Shown here: positions 34,890-43,099 of the stretch, in pieces | Layout of the letters: every line of letters begins with the position of its first letter | Numbering within the stretch: the first letter of the stretch is position 1 | Notes under the pieces: generated by a model | Seen by the model: the letters and a program-made list of their open reading frames with translations, nothing else | The model's database searches: none | Told to the model about the DNA's origin: nothing | Translations under genes and position numbers: made by a program | Origin: Lujinxingia vulgaris | GTDB taxonomy: Bacteria > Myxococcota_A > Bradymonadia > Bradymonadales > Bradymonadaceae | Assembly: GCF_007997005.1 (NCBI RefSeq) | Contig: NZ_VOSL01000141.1 | Coordinates: 1-62,974, forward strand | Direction: 5' to 3' | DNA length: 62,974 nucleotides

Positions 34890-35702
34890 TTACGACAGCT
34901 CCGCCAGCTCTTTTGCAATCCGCCGCTCTCGACGTTTTGTGATGACGTAGGCCACCGCGATTGAGATGCCGTAGAGCAGCATCAGCGGAGCAGCGAGCAT
35001 CAGCTGCGTGACCACATCGGGGGGGGTGAGGATGGCGGCGATGATGAAGGCGGCGATCACCGCGATGCGCCAGTGTTGCAGCAGATGGCGGTGCGTGAGC
35101 ACGCCCACCGCCGAGAGCAGCGAAGTGACCACCGGCAGCTCAAAGACCATCCCGAAGCCCAGCAAAAGTTTGGTGGTGAGCGCGAAGTAGTCTTTGATCA
35201 TCAAGGTCGGGTTGGAGACCTCCAGCGAGAAGCCCAGCAAGAAGGCGTAGCCGAAGGGGATGACCACGTAGTAGCAAAAGCTCGCGCCCAGCAAAAAGAA
35301 GACGGTCGCGCCGGCCACAAAGGGCACCGCCGCGCGCTTCTCGTCGGGGTAGAGCCCCGGGGCGACGAACTTCCAGACGTTGTAGATGATCGCCGGGGAG
35401 GCCAGAAAGACCGCCGCCAGGAGCGCGGTCTTGAGCAGGGTGAAGAAGGGCTCGGCCAGGTCGGTGTTGTGCATGTTGGCCAGCTCCCCCTCGGGGGCGG
35501 CCTTGATCAGGGGTTGCAGCAAAAAGTCGAAGATCTCGGCCGCGAAGCCCCAGCAGATCAGAAACGCGATGACCATCGCGATGAAGCTGTAGAGAAAGCG
35601 CCGACGCAGCTCGACAAGATGCGCCATAAAGCTCATGCGCATCTCCTGAAGGCTCTCGGCGGAGGCCTCCGAGCGGGGCTCAAGGGGGCTGTTCGGGCTC
35701 AT
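34890..35702 (-). CDS. tatC: Sec-independent protein translocase TatC
   Basis: 270 residues, six hydrophobic segments. Family signature near the N-terminus: MSFMAHLVELRRRFLYS (conserved HLxELRxR), then the FLASPAIIYNVWKFVAPGLYPDEKR loop and the ELPVVTSLLSAVGVLTHR region. TatC is the receptor for twin-arginine signal peptides in the inner membrane. An N-terminal extension of about 20 polar residues precedes the signature. Its start overlaps the tatB stop (ATGA), so translation is coupled. The operon ends at the terminator 30 bp downstream. Confidence 0.96.
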   Translation of the reverse strand: MSPNSPLEPRSEASAESLQEMRMSFMAHLVELRRRFLYSFIAMVIAFLICWGFAAEIFDFLLQPLIKAAPEGELANMHNTDLAEPFFTLLKTALLAAVFLASPAIIYNVWKFVAPGLYPDEKRAAVPFVAGATVFFLLGASFCYYVVIPFGYAFLLGFSLEVSNPTLMIKDYFALTTKLLLGFGMVFELPVVTSLLSAVGVLTHRHLLQHWRIAVIAAFIIAAILTPPDVVTQLMLAAPLMLLYGISIAVAYVITKRRERRIAKELAELS

Positions 35703-36262
35703 CGCATCGGCTCCGGAGCCTGGGAGGCGACCAGCGCCACCGAGTGGCGCGCAGCGTCCGCGGCCTCAGGGTTCGCCGCGCTCAGGCTCACCGGGTGGGT
35801 CTCGGCAGTGGGGAGCGCCGGGGAGAGCGCCACGGCTTTGAGCTGGTTGTGATGCATGAGGTACTGCTGCTCGAGCAGGCGATCGAAGTCGCGCTCATCG
35901 AGCTGGTCCAGGCCCGAGGGCTCCGCGCTGGGGTAGCGCTCCCGCGGCGCCGAGGCCGTAGAGACCCGGGCGGTGGGGGCGGCGTCCGCTGAAGATGCGG
36001 GTGAGACCGCCTCGGCCCCGGAGCTCGCCGCCGTCGTGGGGGCTGCGCTCGCGGAGGGCGCGCTCGTGGTGATGCGCTTTTTGGGCGAGTCGAGATCGAG
36101 ATCGTCGATCATCAACGCGTCGCGCAGGGTGTTTGAGGCTTTGCGCAGCTCACGCATGCCCTTGCCGGCCCAGCGCGCGAACTCCGGCAACTTCTCGGGG
36201 CCGGCCACCACCAGCACCAGCGCGGCGATGATCATCAATTCTGGAAAGGAGATGCCGAACAT
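35699..36262 (-). CDS. tatB: Twin-arginine translocase subunit TatB (TatA/B family)
   Basis: The N-terminal membrane helix and hinge read MFGISFPELMIIAALVLVVAGPEKLPEFAR. The GPxxLP hinge and the following amphipathic helix (WAGKGMRELRKASNTLRDAL) are typical of TatB. The remaining ~120 residues are alanine/serine/proline-rich and probably flexible. It binds TatC and hands over twin-arginine precursors. No separate tatA is next to it, so either a TatA is elsewhere or this protein serves both roles. Confidence 0.9.
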   Translation of the reverse strand: MFGISFPELMIIAALVLVVAGPEKLPEFARWAGKGMRELRKASNTLRDALMIDDLDLDSPKKRITTSAPSASAAPTTAASSGAEAVSPASSADAAPTARVSTASAPRERYPSAEPSGLDQLDERDFDRLLEQQYLMHHNQLKAVALSPALPTAETHPVSLSAANPEAADAARHSVALVASQAPEPMR

Positions 36263-36335
36263 CGAAAGCCCGGGTCTGTTGGCCTTAGTACGCCGTAAGC
36301 TATCGACGTCAACGTCTGCTCACGGCGTCGTGAAC

Positions 36336-36356
36336 AGCGCCCGGTGATCGGGCGCT
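36336..36356 (-). terminator. Hairpin at the stop of the thioredoxin-like gene
   Basis: AGCGCCCG-GTGAT-CGGGCGCT, an 8-bp perfect stem abutting the gene's stop codon. No T-run follows, so it may terminate weakly or protect the mRNA 3' end. Confidence 0.45.
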
Positions 36357-36907
36357 CAGGGTTTCCACTTGATGCTACAACCCATCGAGGGGTGTTGTTC
36401 CTCGACGGGGCGGCCGCCGTCAAGCAGCGCGGCGATCGCGTCGTGCAACTCGCGACGTTTTACCGCATCCGGATCTTTCCAGTTATCGTCGAGTCGGCCG
36501 CAGTAGGCCAGCCTGCGATCGTTGTCGTACACAAAAAAGTCGGGCGTGCACACCGCCCCGTAGGCCCGGGCGACCTCCTGGCTCTCGTCATAGAGGTAGG
36601 GGAAGGGGAAGTCGTTGTCGCGGGCGAGTTTTGCCATGGCCTCCGGGCCGTCCTGGGGGTAACGCTCGGCGTCGTTGGCGCTGATGGCCACAAACGCCAC
36701 CTCACCTTCGGGGAAGTCGCCGGGGAGCGCGACCAGACGGTCGAGCACCGCTTTCACATAGGGGCAGTGGTTGCAGATGAACATCACCACCAGCACCTTG
36801 CTGGAGTCGAAGTCATCGAGGCGGCGCGTGACGCCCTCGGTGTCGGGGAGCGCAAAGTCCGGAGCGGGCGTGCCGAGCGCGGGGGCCTGGGTTTCGAGCA
36901 GGGCCAT
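36356..36907 (-). CDS. Thioredoxin-like / AhpC-TSA family protein
   Basis: 183 residues with the peroxiredoxin/redoxin fold: PAPDFALPDTEGVTRRLDDF at the start, VVMFICNHCPYVKAVLDR with a CxxC pair (C-N-H-C), and FVAISANDAERYPQDGPEAM. It resembles the thioredoxin-domain proteins with a conserved CNHCPYV active site found widely in bacteria; those are probably redox-active cytoplasmic proteins, with substrate unknown. It carries no signal peptide. It follows the 103-aa gene across a strong hairpin, which suggests an operon with differential expression or two separate units. Confidence 0.9.
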   Translation of the reverse strand: MALLETQAPALGTPAPDFALPDTEGVTRRLDDFDSSKVLVVMFICNHCPYVKAVLDRLVALPGDFPEGEVAFVAISANDAERYPQDGPEAMAKLARDNDFPFPYLYDESQEVARAYGAVCTPDFFVYDNDRRLAYCGRLDDNWKDPDAVKRRELHDAIAALLDGGRPVEEQHPSMGCSIKWKP

Positions 36908-36947
36908 AGGACAATCTCACAGGGAGGGGGATAGGTCCGGTGCAGAG

Positions 36948-36977
36948 AAGCGCCCGGGGAGAGCCCCGGGCGCTTCA
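36948..36977. terminator. Strong intercistronic hairpin
   Basis: GAAGCGCCCGGGG-AGAG-CCCCGGGCGCTTC, a perfect 13-bp stem with a 4-nt loop, between the 103-aa gene and the thioredoxin-like gene. There is no T-run on either strand, so it is a terminator-like or mRNA-stabilising structure rather than a classic terminator. Confidence 0.6.
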
Positions 36978-37004
36978 GGAGGCATGTAGCGATACATCGG
37001 GACG

Positions 37005-37316
37005 TCAGCAGAGGTGTCGGGCGTAGGTCCAGCCGACGATCTCGCTGGCGTGCAGGTCATGGTGCTCAATATGCCACAGCGGCACCACCGCGACCTCCTC
37101 GCCGAGCGCGAAGTGATCGAGGAAAAACTTCGCCTCACCGCGGCGCTCGAAGGTCGGTCGGGGCGCTTTGGTCGGGCTGAGGGTGGCCAGCGCCGGAAGC
37201 AGCGCCTGCAGCGCGGCATGGGGGCTCTGCTCGGCGGTGATGGCCGGGCCGGTGCCGAAGCCAGCGAGCGCGTCGAGTGCGTCGAAGACGACCTGGGTGT
37301 GGGGTGAACGTGTCAT
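37005..37316 (-). CDS. Hypothetical protein, 103 aa
   Basis: The ATG at 37316 is preceded by a textbook GGAGG, which makes this small gene credible. The protein is compact and soluble, with a C-terminal half that is beta-like (RRGEAKFFLDHFALGEEVAVVPLWHIEHHDLHASEIVGW). Three or four histidines lie close together (HIEHHDLH), a possible metal site. I do not recognise the family. Confidence 0.7.
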   Translation of the reverse strand: MTRSPHTQVVFDALDALAGFGTGPAITAEQSPHAALQALLPALATLSPTKAPRPTFERRGEAKFFLDHFALGEEVAVVPLWHIEHHDLHASEIVGWTYARHLC

Positions 37317-37402
37317 GAGTCCTCCAGGCGTTGAGGGCCAGGCGCGGCTCCCCGAGAGGGGCGAGGCATCCGAAGTGGGATGCGCCGCGTCGGCGAAGAG
37401 GT

Positions 37403-37422
37403 CGGGTGAGCGATCTCACCCG
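37403..37422. promoter_or_regulatory. Palindromic hairpin upstream of the 103-aa gene
   Basis: CGGGTGAG-CGAT-CTCACCCG, an 8-bp perfect inverted repeat about 90 bp before the ATG at 37316. It could be an operator or a leader structure. Confidence 0.4.
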
Positions 37423-37563
37423 GTCAATTTCCGTCACAGGCGAACTTGTACACCTCTATTGAAATGTCCAGTTCACGGGTTCGCTCGGTTCGCATGGAGT
37501 GGCCGGGCCCGGGCGCGGCGTTGCTGCGCACGGGGTGGGCCTTTGAAGGGGGTTGGGCTCGTC

Positions 37564-38601
37564 TCAGTGTGACGGTCGGAGCGCCAGAGTGCCGAGCTCG
37601 GTGTAGAGGTCGATGCCCGCCTGAAGTTCGCTCAAATCAATATGTTCGTGGTCGGCGTGAGCCACGCGAATATCGCCCGGACCCACAAGCCATACCGGCG
37701 CAAGCTCGCTCATGTAGGTCGCGTCGGTGTTGAAGGGCACGGTGGCCACCTCATAGCCCTCGGGCGGATCGAAAAAGACCGGGTCGTTATAGACCGCCCC
37801 CTCCACCTGGGCCTCCTCGCCAGCCAGCGCCTCGACCGTCTCCAAAAGCGGACCGATCGGGCTGACCGCGCGCATCAAGACCTGGGCCCGGGCCGAGGGC
37901 GCAAAGACGTTGGCCGCCACGCCCCCCTCGATCGTGCCGATGTTCAGCGTGGTCGGCCCCAGAATCGAGTCGGTGGGCCAGTCGTGGCGGCGCATCCGCT
38001 CAAGCACATCGAGGAGCGTGTTGATGGCGGAGGTGCCCCGATCCACAAAGGCCGAATGCCCGGCCACGCCCTCGGTTTTCAGCGTGAACTTGAGCATGCC
38101 TTTCTGGGCGGCGACCACCCGGTTGATGGTGGGCTCGCAGAGGATGATGCGCTCCAGCCCCTCCTCCTTGAGCTCGCCGAGCTCCACGCTCTTTTTCGCC
38201 CCGCAGTGGTCGACTTCTTCGCCGACCACCAGCAAAAAGCCCACCTGGCGCTCCCCGGCAGCAAGCAGGCGCTTTGCGGCCTGAAGCATCGCCAGAATTC
38301 CCCCCTTCGTGTCGCAGGCCCCGCGGCCGTAGACGCAATCGCCCTCACGTCGCACCGGCAAAAAGGGCGGCACCGTATCAACATGGGTGGAGTAGAGCAG
38401 GCGCGCGGGCTGCTCGGTGCGCGCCAGAAGGTTGTAGCGCCCCGGGGCCACCTCCTGACGATCGATGCGGCCAAACCCCGCCTCTTTGAGCTCGTCTTCC
38501 ATAAGCTCTAAGAAGGCCTTCTCGCGGCCGCTGGTGGAGTCGACCTCCAGCCAGGTTTGCAGGGTCTTTGCCAGTGTGTCGGAGGTGTCAGTCGCGGCCA
38601 T
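37564..38601 (-). CDS. M20-family peptidase (ArgE/DapE/acetyl-lysine deacetylase type)
   Basis: AAAGGAG lies 6 bp before the ATG at 38601 (MAATDTSD). About 345 residues. The metal-binding motifs are clear: YSTHVDTVPPF, the bridging aspartate in YGRGACDTKGG, the catalytic pair LVVGEEVDHCGAK, and a C-terminal histidine region (GPGDIRVAHADHEHIDL). The dimerisation-domain motif GVAGHSAFVDRGTSAI is present. The enzyme should hydrolyse an N-acyl amino acid or a small peptide such as acetylornithine, succinyl-diaminopimelate or acetyl-lysine; the sequence does not decide which. It stands divergently from pepP, another peptidase. Confidence 0.9.
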   Translation of the reverse strand: MAATDTSDTLAKTLQTWLEVDSTSGREKAFLELMEDELKEAGFGRIDRQEVAPGRYNLLARTEQPARLLYSTHVDTVPPFLPVRREGDCVYGRGACDTKGGILAMLQAAKRLLAAGERQVGFLLVVGEEVDHCGAKKSVELGELKEEGLERIILCEPTINRVVAAQKGMLKFTLKTEGVAGHSAFVDRGTSAINTLLDVLERMRRHDWPTDSILGPTTLNIGTIEGGVAANVFAPSARAQVLMRAVSPIGPLLETVEALAGEEAQVEGAVYNDPVFFDPPEGYEVATVPFNTDATYMSELAPVWLVGPGDIRVAHADHEHIDLSELQAGIDLYTELGTLALRPSH

Positions 38602-38851
38602 CGGTGCTCCTTTCATCAGGGGGACATACGCCATCATCTGAAGCCGGTGTAACAAAGGAAGGGGGCTGGCGGCAAAGGGCGACGAGCGCCGCCCGCCGGG
38701 AGTCTGCTCACCGCGCGCGTCGGCTCAAGTCAGCCGGCGCAGGTCGCGTCAAAAGGGTGGGCGCTGCTCCGGGTTCGACAGATGCCGCCTTCGATGGCAG
38801 GATGCCGCCTGTGAACGGACTCCAAAATCCCCGCTTAGCAATGAGGCAACG

Positions 38852-40195
38852 ATGGTCATGATCGAACAAGAGGTCTTTGAGGCGCGCCGCGCGCGACTGA
38901 TGGAGACGATCGGCCCCGAGGGCGTGCTGATCGTGGTGGGCCCCTCGATGCGCCAGCGCTCCAATGACACCGAGTACACCTACCGCCCCTCCAGCGATCT
39001 TCTCTACCTGAGCGGCTTTCGCGAGCCCGAGTCGGTGCTCGTGCTCGCCCCGGGCCGCGAAGAAGGTGCCTACGGGCTCTTTGTGCCGGATCGCGACCCG
39101 AGCAAGGAGCAGTGGGAGGGCCGCCGCGCCGGACCCGAGGGCGCTGTGGCCCGTTTTGGAGCCGATGTGGCCTTCGGGCTGAGTGAGCTCGATGAGGAGC
39201 TTCCGAAGTTTCTCAAAGGTCGCCAGACCCTTTATTACACCCTGGGCGTGGAGCCCGCCTTTGATCAGCGCGTGATCGGCTGGGTGCAGTCCTTGCGCCA
39301 TCGCCGCAACCAGCACCTGGCGATGCCGGCGGCCATCGCCGACGCCCGCGACCTGCTCTTTGAGGCGCGCCTGATCAAAGAAGAGGCCGAGCTCAACGTG
39401 CTGCGCCGCGCCTGCGAGATCTCGGCGGAGGCGCATATCCTGGCGATGAAGCACTGCCGCCCGGGCATGATGGAGTATGAACTTCAGGCGCTCATCGAGT
39501 ATCACTTCCGCCGCAGCGGAGGCACCGGCCCGGCCTACGCCTCGATCGTGGGCGGGGGCGATAACGCCACGATCCTCCACTATACCGAGAACGAAGATCG
39601 CATCGGCGAAGACGACGTCGTGCTCATCGACGCCGGCTGCGAGTACGGCTACTACGCCGGCGACATCACGCGCAGCTTCCCGGCCAGCGGGCGCTTCTCC
39701 GAGCCCCAGCGGCGCCTCTACCAGGCGGTGCTCGACGTGCTGGAGGCCACCACCGCCATGATCAAGCCCGGGCTCCCCTACGAGTCATTGCAGGAGGAAG
39801 CCTCTAAGATGCTGGCGCAGGCGATGATCGACCTGGGCATCCTCAATGAGACGCTGGAAGAGACGCTGGAGTCGAAGTCGTATCGCAAGTACTACCCCCA
39901 CGGCATCGGGCACTGGCTGGGCATGGACGTGCACGACGTCGGCCTCTACAAGCTCGACGAAGACACCTCTCGCCCCCTGAAGCCGGGCATGGTGCTCACG
40001 ATTGAGCCGGGCATTTACGTGCCCGCCGACGATGAGAACGCCCCCGAGGAGCTGCGCGGCATCGGCGTGCGCATCGAAGACGACATCCTGGTCACCGCCG
40101 AGGGCTACGAGAACCTCACCGCGATGTGCCCCAAAGCCATCGATGAGGTTGAGGCGCTGGTGGGCTCGGCCGACAGCGAGGCGCTCAAGCTCTGA
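38852..40195 (+). CDS. pepP: Xaa-Pro aminopeptidase (M24B, aminopeptidase P type)
   Basis: 447 residues, the size of E. coli PepP. The N-terminal creatinase-like domain begins RRARLMETIGPEGVLIVVGP and includes YRPSSDLLYLSGF. The pita-bread catalytic domain carries all metal ligands: the two aspartates in LIDAGCEYGYYAGDITRSF, the histidine in YYPHGIGHWLGMDVHD, and the glutamates in LTIEPGIYVP and GVRIEDDILV. It removes N-terminal residues before proline from peptides. GAGG sits 5 bp before ATG 38852; a second ATG at 38858 is possible. Confidence 0.95.
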   Translation: MVMIEQEVFEARRARLMETIGPEGVLIVVGPSMRQRSNDTEYTYRPSSDLLYLSGFREPESVLVLAPGREEGAYGLFVPDRDPSKEQWEGRRAGPEGAVARFGADVAFGLSELDEELPKFLKGRQTLYYTLGVEPAFDQRVIGWVQSLRHRRNQHLAMPAAIADARDLLFEARLIKEEAELNVLRRACEISAEAHILAMKHCRPGMMEYELQALIEYHFRRSGGTGPAYASIVGGGDNATILHYTENEDRIGEDDVVLIDAGCEYGYYAGDITRSFPASGRFSEPQRRLYQAVLDVLEATTAMIKPGLPYESLQEEASKMLAQAMIDLGILNETLEETLESKSYRKYYPHGIGHWLGMDVHDVGLYKLDEDTSRPLKPGMVLTIEPGIYVPADDENAPEELRGIGVRIEDDILVTAEGYENLTAMCPKAIDEVEALVGSADSEALKL

Positions 40196-40223
40196 GGAGC
40201 GGCGCTGCAACTTGTAAAAGACA

Positions 40224-40255
40224 GGTGCGATGCGGCAACGTATAAGCATCGCACC
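40224..40255 (+). other. Perfect hairpin between pepP and the TM2-like gene
   Basis: GGTGCGATGC and GCATCGCACC pair perfectly (10 bp) around a 12-nt loop, 28 bp after the pepP stop. No T-run follows. Either a terminator-like end of pepP or a leader structure of the next gene. Confidence 0.5.
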
Positions 40256-40341
40256 ATATAAGCCGCACCAACCGCCGCCTGGCGCGGGTTTTGGCCTGGC
40301 GTCTCCCCGTTATTTTACGCGCACGTTTGCAGGAGAAGTCG

Positions 40342-40731
40342 ATGAACGATCAGAATCAGGATAACTCGCAAAACGACTGGGCCGCGCCTTCGCATGAGCC
40401 GCCGCCCGCGGGCAACTTTAAAGACTACCGCCCCCCGCAGGATCATCTGCCCCAGCAGAGCCACCAGAACAACCCGGGCAGCATGACCACCGACCAGATC
40501 ATCGCGCTGGTGCTCTCGTTTCTCATCCCCGGTGTGGGGCAGATCATGATGGGGCAGACGGCCAAGGGCCTTGTGATCCTGGCCGCGGCGATCGTCACCG
40601 GTTGCGGCGGCGGGCTCATTTCGATCGCCTCGGTGATCGACGCCTTCCTGCTCATCAAGGCCAAAGAGTACCGCCAGGTTGGTGACTGGGAGTTCTTCCC
40701 GGACTTCAACCAGACCTTCGGCTCGAAATAA
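40342..40731 (+). CDS. Small membrane protein, TM2-domain-like
   Basis: AGGAG precedes the ATG at 40342 (MNDQNQ). The first ~50 residues are polar and rich in Asn, Gln and Pro. Two hydrophobic segments follow (IIALVLSFLIPGVGQIMMG and LVILAAAIVTGCGGGLISIASVIDAFLL) with the turn GVGQIMMGQTAKGL between them, characteristic of TM2/DUF5683-like proteins (P-G-xGq-xy-G). Function unknown. It ends at a strong terminator and may be a single-gene unit or follow pepP. Confidence 0.8.
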   Translation: MNDQNQDNSQNDWAAPSHEPPPAGNFKDYRPPQDHLPQQSHQNNPGSMTTDQIIALVLSFLIPGVGQIMMGQTAKGLVILAAAIVTGCGGGLISIASVIDAFLLIKAKEYRQVGDWEFFPDFNQTFGSK

Positions 40732-40793
40732 GTCCAATCGGCCGGGCTGCGATGCACGCGGGATGTCGCCGCGTCGTGTCGCGCAAACGATGA

Positions 40794-40824
40794 GGCGCGC
40801 CCCTTTCAGGGGCGCGTCTTTTTG
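40794..40824 (+). terminator. Rho-independent terminator
   Basis: CGCGCCCCT-TTC-AGGGGCGCG stem of 9 bp followed by TCTTTTTG, 65 bp after the TM2-like gene. Confidence 0.9.
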
Positions 40825-41082
40825 TTTTGTGGGCGCCGATTTTTTGGAGCCTGCGCGAGCTTCCCGGCTCGAACGCGTTGAACTCAGGGCTCCGGCGAGT
40901 TAGACTGAGTGCATTCAGACCAGCAGTAGGGGTGAAGGTCAGGTGGCGCGCGCCGAACCCACGGCGAAGATGTTGCTTTGTGTGCGTAGCCTGTTGGTTT
41001 TGTTGGGTTTTTTGAACGTCGTGCGCCGAGCCGTACCAGGTGCGTTCCTCAAAAGAGGGGCAGGGAAGCCCCGGGAGAAGCC
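40825..41082. other. Gene-free interval
   Basis: No credible coding frame between the terminator and the ATG at 41083. GGGAG near 41070 is the likely ribosome site of the next gene. I recognise nothing else. Confidence 0.5.
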
Positions 41083-41973
41083 ATGGAAGAGCTCTTTGTT
41101 TTCGTCGACGCGCCGGCCCGCGGCGACCGCTGGACCACCGCCATCCGCGCGAGCGATCTGATCGCGCTTCATCCCGAGCTGCACGACTTCGGGGAGGTCG
41201 GCAGCGCTGCGGACGTAGCGGGCGAGCCCTGGTTGATCGAGGCCGTGGAGGCCGGGCTGCAACGTTACGGCTGCGAGACTTTCAGCCGCCTTTACATCGA
41301 CGTGCTTGAGCGTATTGACGCGATGGTCTGTGAGGCGCTTCACGACAGCGTGCTGGCGATGCAGTCTACCCTCAACCGCCCCGGCGCCGCCCGTCAGCTG
41401 CGCCAGCGCGAGCAGACCCTGCTCGATCAGATCCTCGACGATGAGCAAGGCGTGGCCCGCTATGTGGCCGGACCGATGCTGGAGCTTCGCTACCAGCGCC
41501 CCATCGCCCGGCTGCGCACCCTCTACGCGTTGCGCGGCGCGCGCCTGGGCCGCGCGCTCCCCTTTGGCGTCGACGCCTCGCAGATCCTCGAGGACGCCTT
41601 CGGCGGGGAGGCCTTCGTGATCGACTTTCTGGGGATGAAGGAGCAGGTCGCGCGCACCGTCGACGCGGTGAGCCTGGCGTGTCGCAACTTCGCCCGCCGA
41701 GATCTGGCGCAGCTCTATCGAAGGCTTTTTGGTGATGTGATGGCCGGGCTGACGCAAAAGATCAGCCAGAACAGGCGCTTTCAACGCTTTGTGATCGGCG
41801 GCTGGGTGCTCCCCGAAGTGCGCCGTCGCCAGACTCTGCGCCGCCTCGGCGCCGACGAGGCCGCCGCCGTCGACATCCTTCCCCTCGATCCGGGAGCACT
41901 GGAGCGGGGGACGATGTGGCGAGGAGGCCAGCGCGTCATCCGGGAAGACCGCTCCGGGCTTCAACCTTTCTGA
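41083..41973 (+). CDS. Hypothetical protein, 296 aa
   Basis: Ribosome site GGGAG lies before ATG 41083. A soluble, mostly helical protein with no signal or membrane segment. The N-terminus is beta-like (MEELFVFVDAPARGDRW), then helices rich in Leu, Arg and Gln (ARQLRQREQTLLDQILDDEQG, ACRNFARRDLAQLYRRLFGDVMAGL). I recognise no motif. It is a single-gene unit closed by a terminator 110 bp downstream. Confidence 0.72.
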   Translation: MEELFVFVDAPARGDRWTTAIRASDLIALHPELHDFGEVGSAADVAGEPWLIEAVEAGLQRYGCETFSRLYIDVLERIDAMVCEALHDSVLAMQSTLNRPGAARQLRQREQTLLDQILDDEQGVARYVAGPMLELRYQRPIARLRTLYALRGARLGRALPFGVDASQILEDAFGGEAFVIDFLGMKEQVARTVDAVSLACRNFARRDLAQLYRRLFGDVMAGLTQKISQNRRFQRFVIGGWVLPEVRRRQTLRRLGADEAAAVDILPLDPGALERGTMWRGGQRVIREDRSGLQPF

Positions 41974-42081
41974 GCGCGTTGAGCGGGTCACCCGGCGCGG
42001 CCGTTGCGGTGCGGCGAGCGTGTTGTGTGGTGAGAGCGTGCAGTGCAGCTTGCCAGATAGCCGACGGTTCTTAATCCTTAG

Positions 42082-42105
42082 GCGCGCCGACCCGGCGCGC
42101 TTTTT
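42082..42105 (+). terminator. Rho-independent terminator
   Basis: GCGCGCCG-ACC-CGGCGCGC perfect stem of 8 bp followed by TTTTT, after the 296-aa gene and before yaaA. Confidence 0.85.
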
Positions 42106-42189
42106 CGCGCGCTGTGGTCCCCCCGGCGTGTGAAATGCCATCGCATTTTAGCCGTTGAAGTCACTCCAGCCGTCTGCAGCAGGTCGTCT

Positions 42190-42969
42190 ATGTTGGTCCT
42201 ACTCTCCCCCTCCAAGTCCCTGGATTTCGAATCGCCGGTGCCGGTCGATACCCACAGCGAGCCGCCCTTTCTCGACGACTCGCAGAAGCTCATCGAGAAG
42301 CTGCGCGAGCTCTCGCGTGCCGACCTGAAGTCGTTGATGAGCATCAGCGACAAGCTCGCCGACCTCAACTACGACCGCTACCGCGACTTCGAGCTGCCCT
42401 TTAGCCCGGAGAACGCCCGCCAGGCGCTCTGGGCCTTTACGGGCGATGTCTACACCGACTTCCAGCTCGACGCCTACACCGATGACGACGTGGCGTTCGC
42501 CCAGGAGCATATCCGCATCCTCTCGGGGCTCTACGGCGTGCTGCGCCCGCTCGATCTGATGCAGCCCTACCGCCTGGAGATGGGCACGCGCCTGGAGAAC
42601 GCTCGCGGCAAGAACCTCTATGAGTTCTGGGGCAAAAAGATCACCGAGGCGCTCAACGACAAGCTCGCCGAGCAGGAGAGTCAGGTGGTGATCAACCTGG
42701 CGTCCAACGAGTATTTTAAGTCGGTCGACAAGAAATCGCTCAAAGGGAAGCTGATTACCCCGGTGTTTCGCGATCGCAAGGGCGATAAGTATAAGATCAT
42801 CGCGTTCTGGGCGAAGCGCGCCCGAGGCATGATGGCCGACTACATCGTGCGCGAGCGCATCACCGACCCCGAGCGGCTCAAGGGCTTTACCGGCGGTGGT
42901 TACTACTTCAGCGACGAGCGCTCCAGCGATGGGGAGTACGTCTTTTTGAGGGAGCCCGAGGACCAGTAA
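42190..42969 (+). CDS. yaaA: Peroxide stress protein YaaA (DUF328)
   Basis: 259 residues, typical of the family. Signature features are LVLLSPSKSLDFE at the N-terminus, ALWAFTGDVYTDFQLDAY, ILSGLYGVLRPLDLMQPYRLEMGTRL, VINLASNEYFKSVD and the C-terminal FWAKRARGMMADYIV. YaaA limits intracellular free iron and protects DNA and proteins from Fenton chemistry during peroxide stress; it binds DNA in E. coli. ATG at 42190 was chosen because the conserved sequence begins there. It is a single-gene unit ending at a bidirectional terminator. Confidence 0.95.
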   Translation: MLVLLSPSKSLDFESPVPVDTHSEPPFLDDSQKLIEKLRELSRADLKSLMSISDKLADLNYDRYRDFELPFSPENARQALWAFTGDVYTDFQLDAYTDDDVAFAQEHIRILSGLYGVLRPLDLMQPYRLEMGTRLENARGKNLYEFWGKKITEALNDKLAEQESQVVINLASNEYFKSVDKKSLKGKLITPVFRDRKGDKYKIIAFWAKRARGMMADYIVRERITDPERLKGFTGGGYYFSDERSSDGEYVFLREPEDQ

Positions 42970-43002
42970 ACACGCCGCATCAACGCGTTATTGAGGATAC
43001 TA

Positions 43003-43041
43003 AAACCCCCGCTCGCCAGGACCTGGCGAGCGGGGGTTTTT
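43003..43041. terminator. Bidirectional rho-independent terminator
   Basis: AAACCCCCGCTCGCC and GGCGAGCGGGGGTTT form a perfect stem of about 15 bp with a short loop (AGGACCT), flanked by A and T runs. It serves yaaA and the convergent Cys-rich lipoprotein gene. Confidence 0.93.
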
Positions 43042-43099
43042 GATGCGGCATCATCCCGATGGCGCCGCCGGATGGGGCGGCGTCATCGACGAGGGCCGG

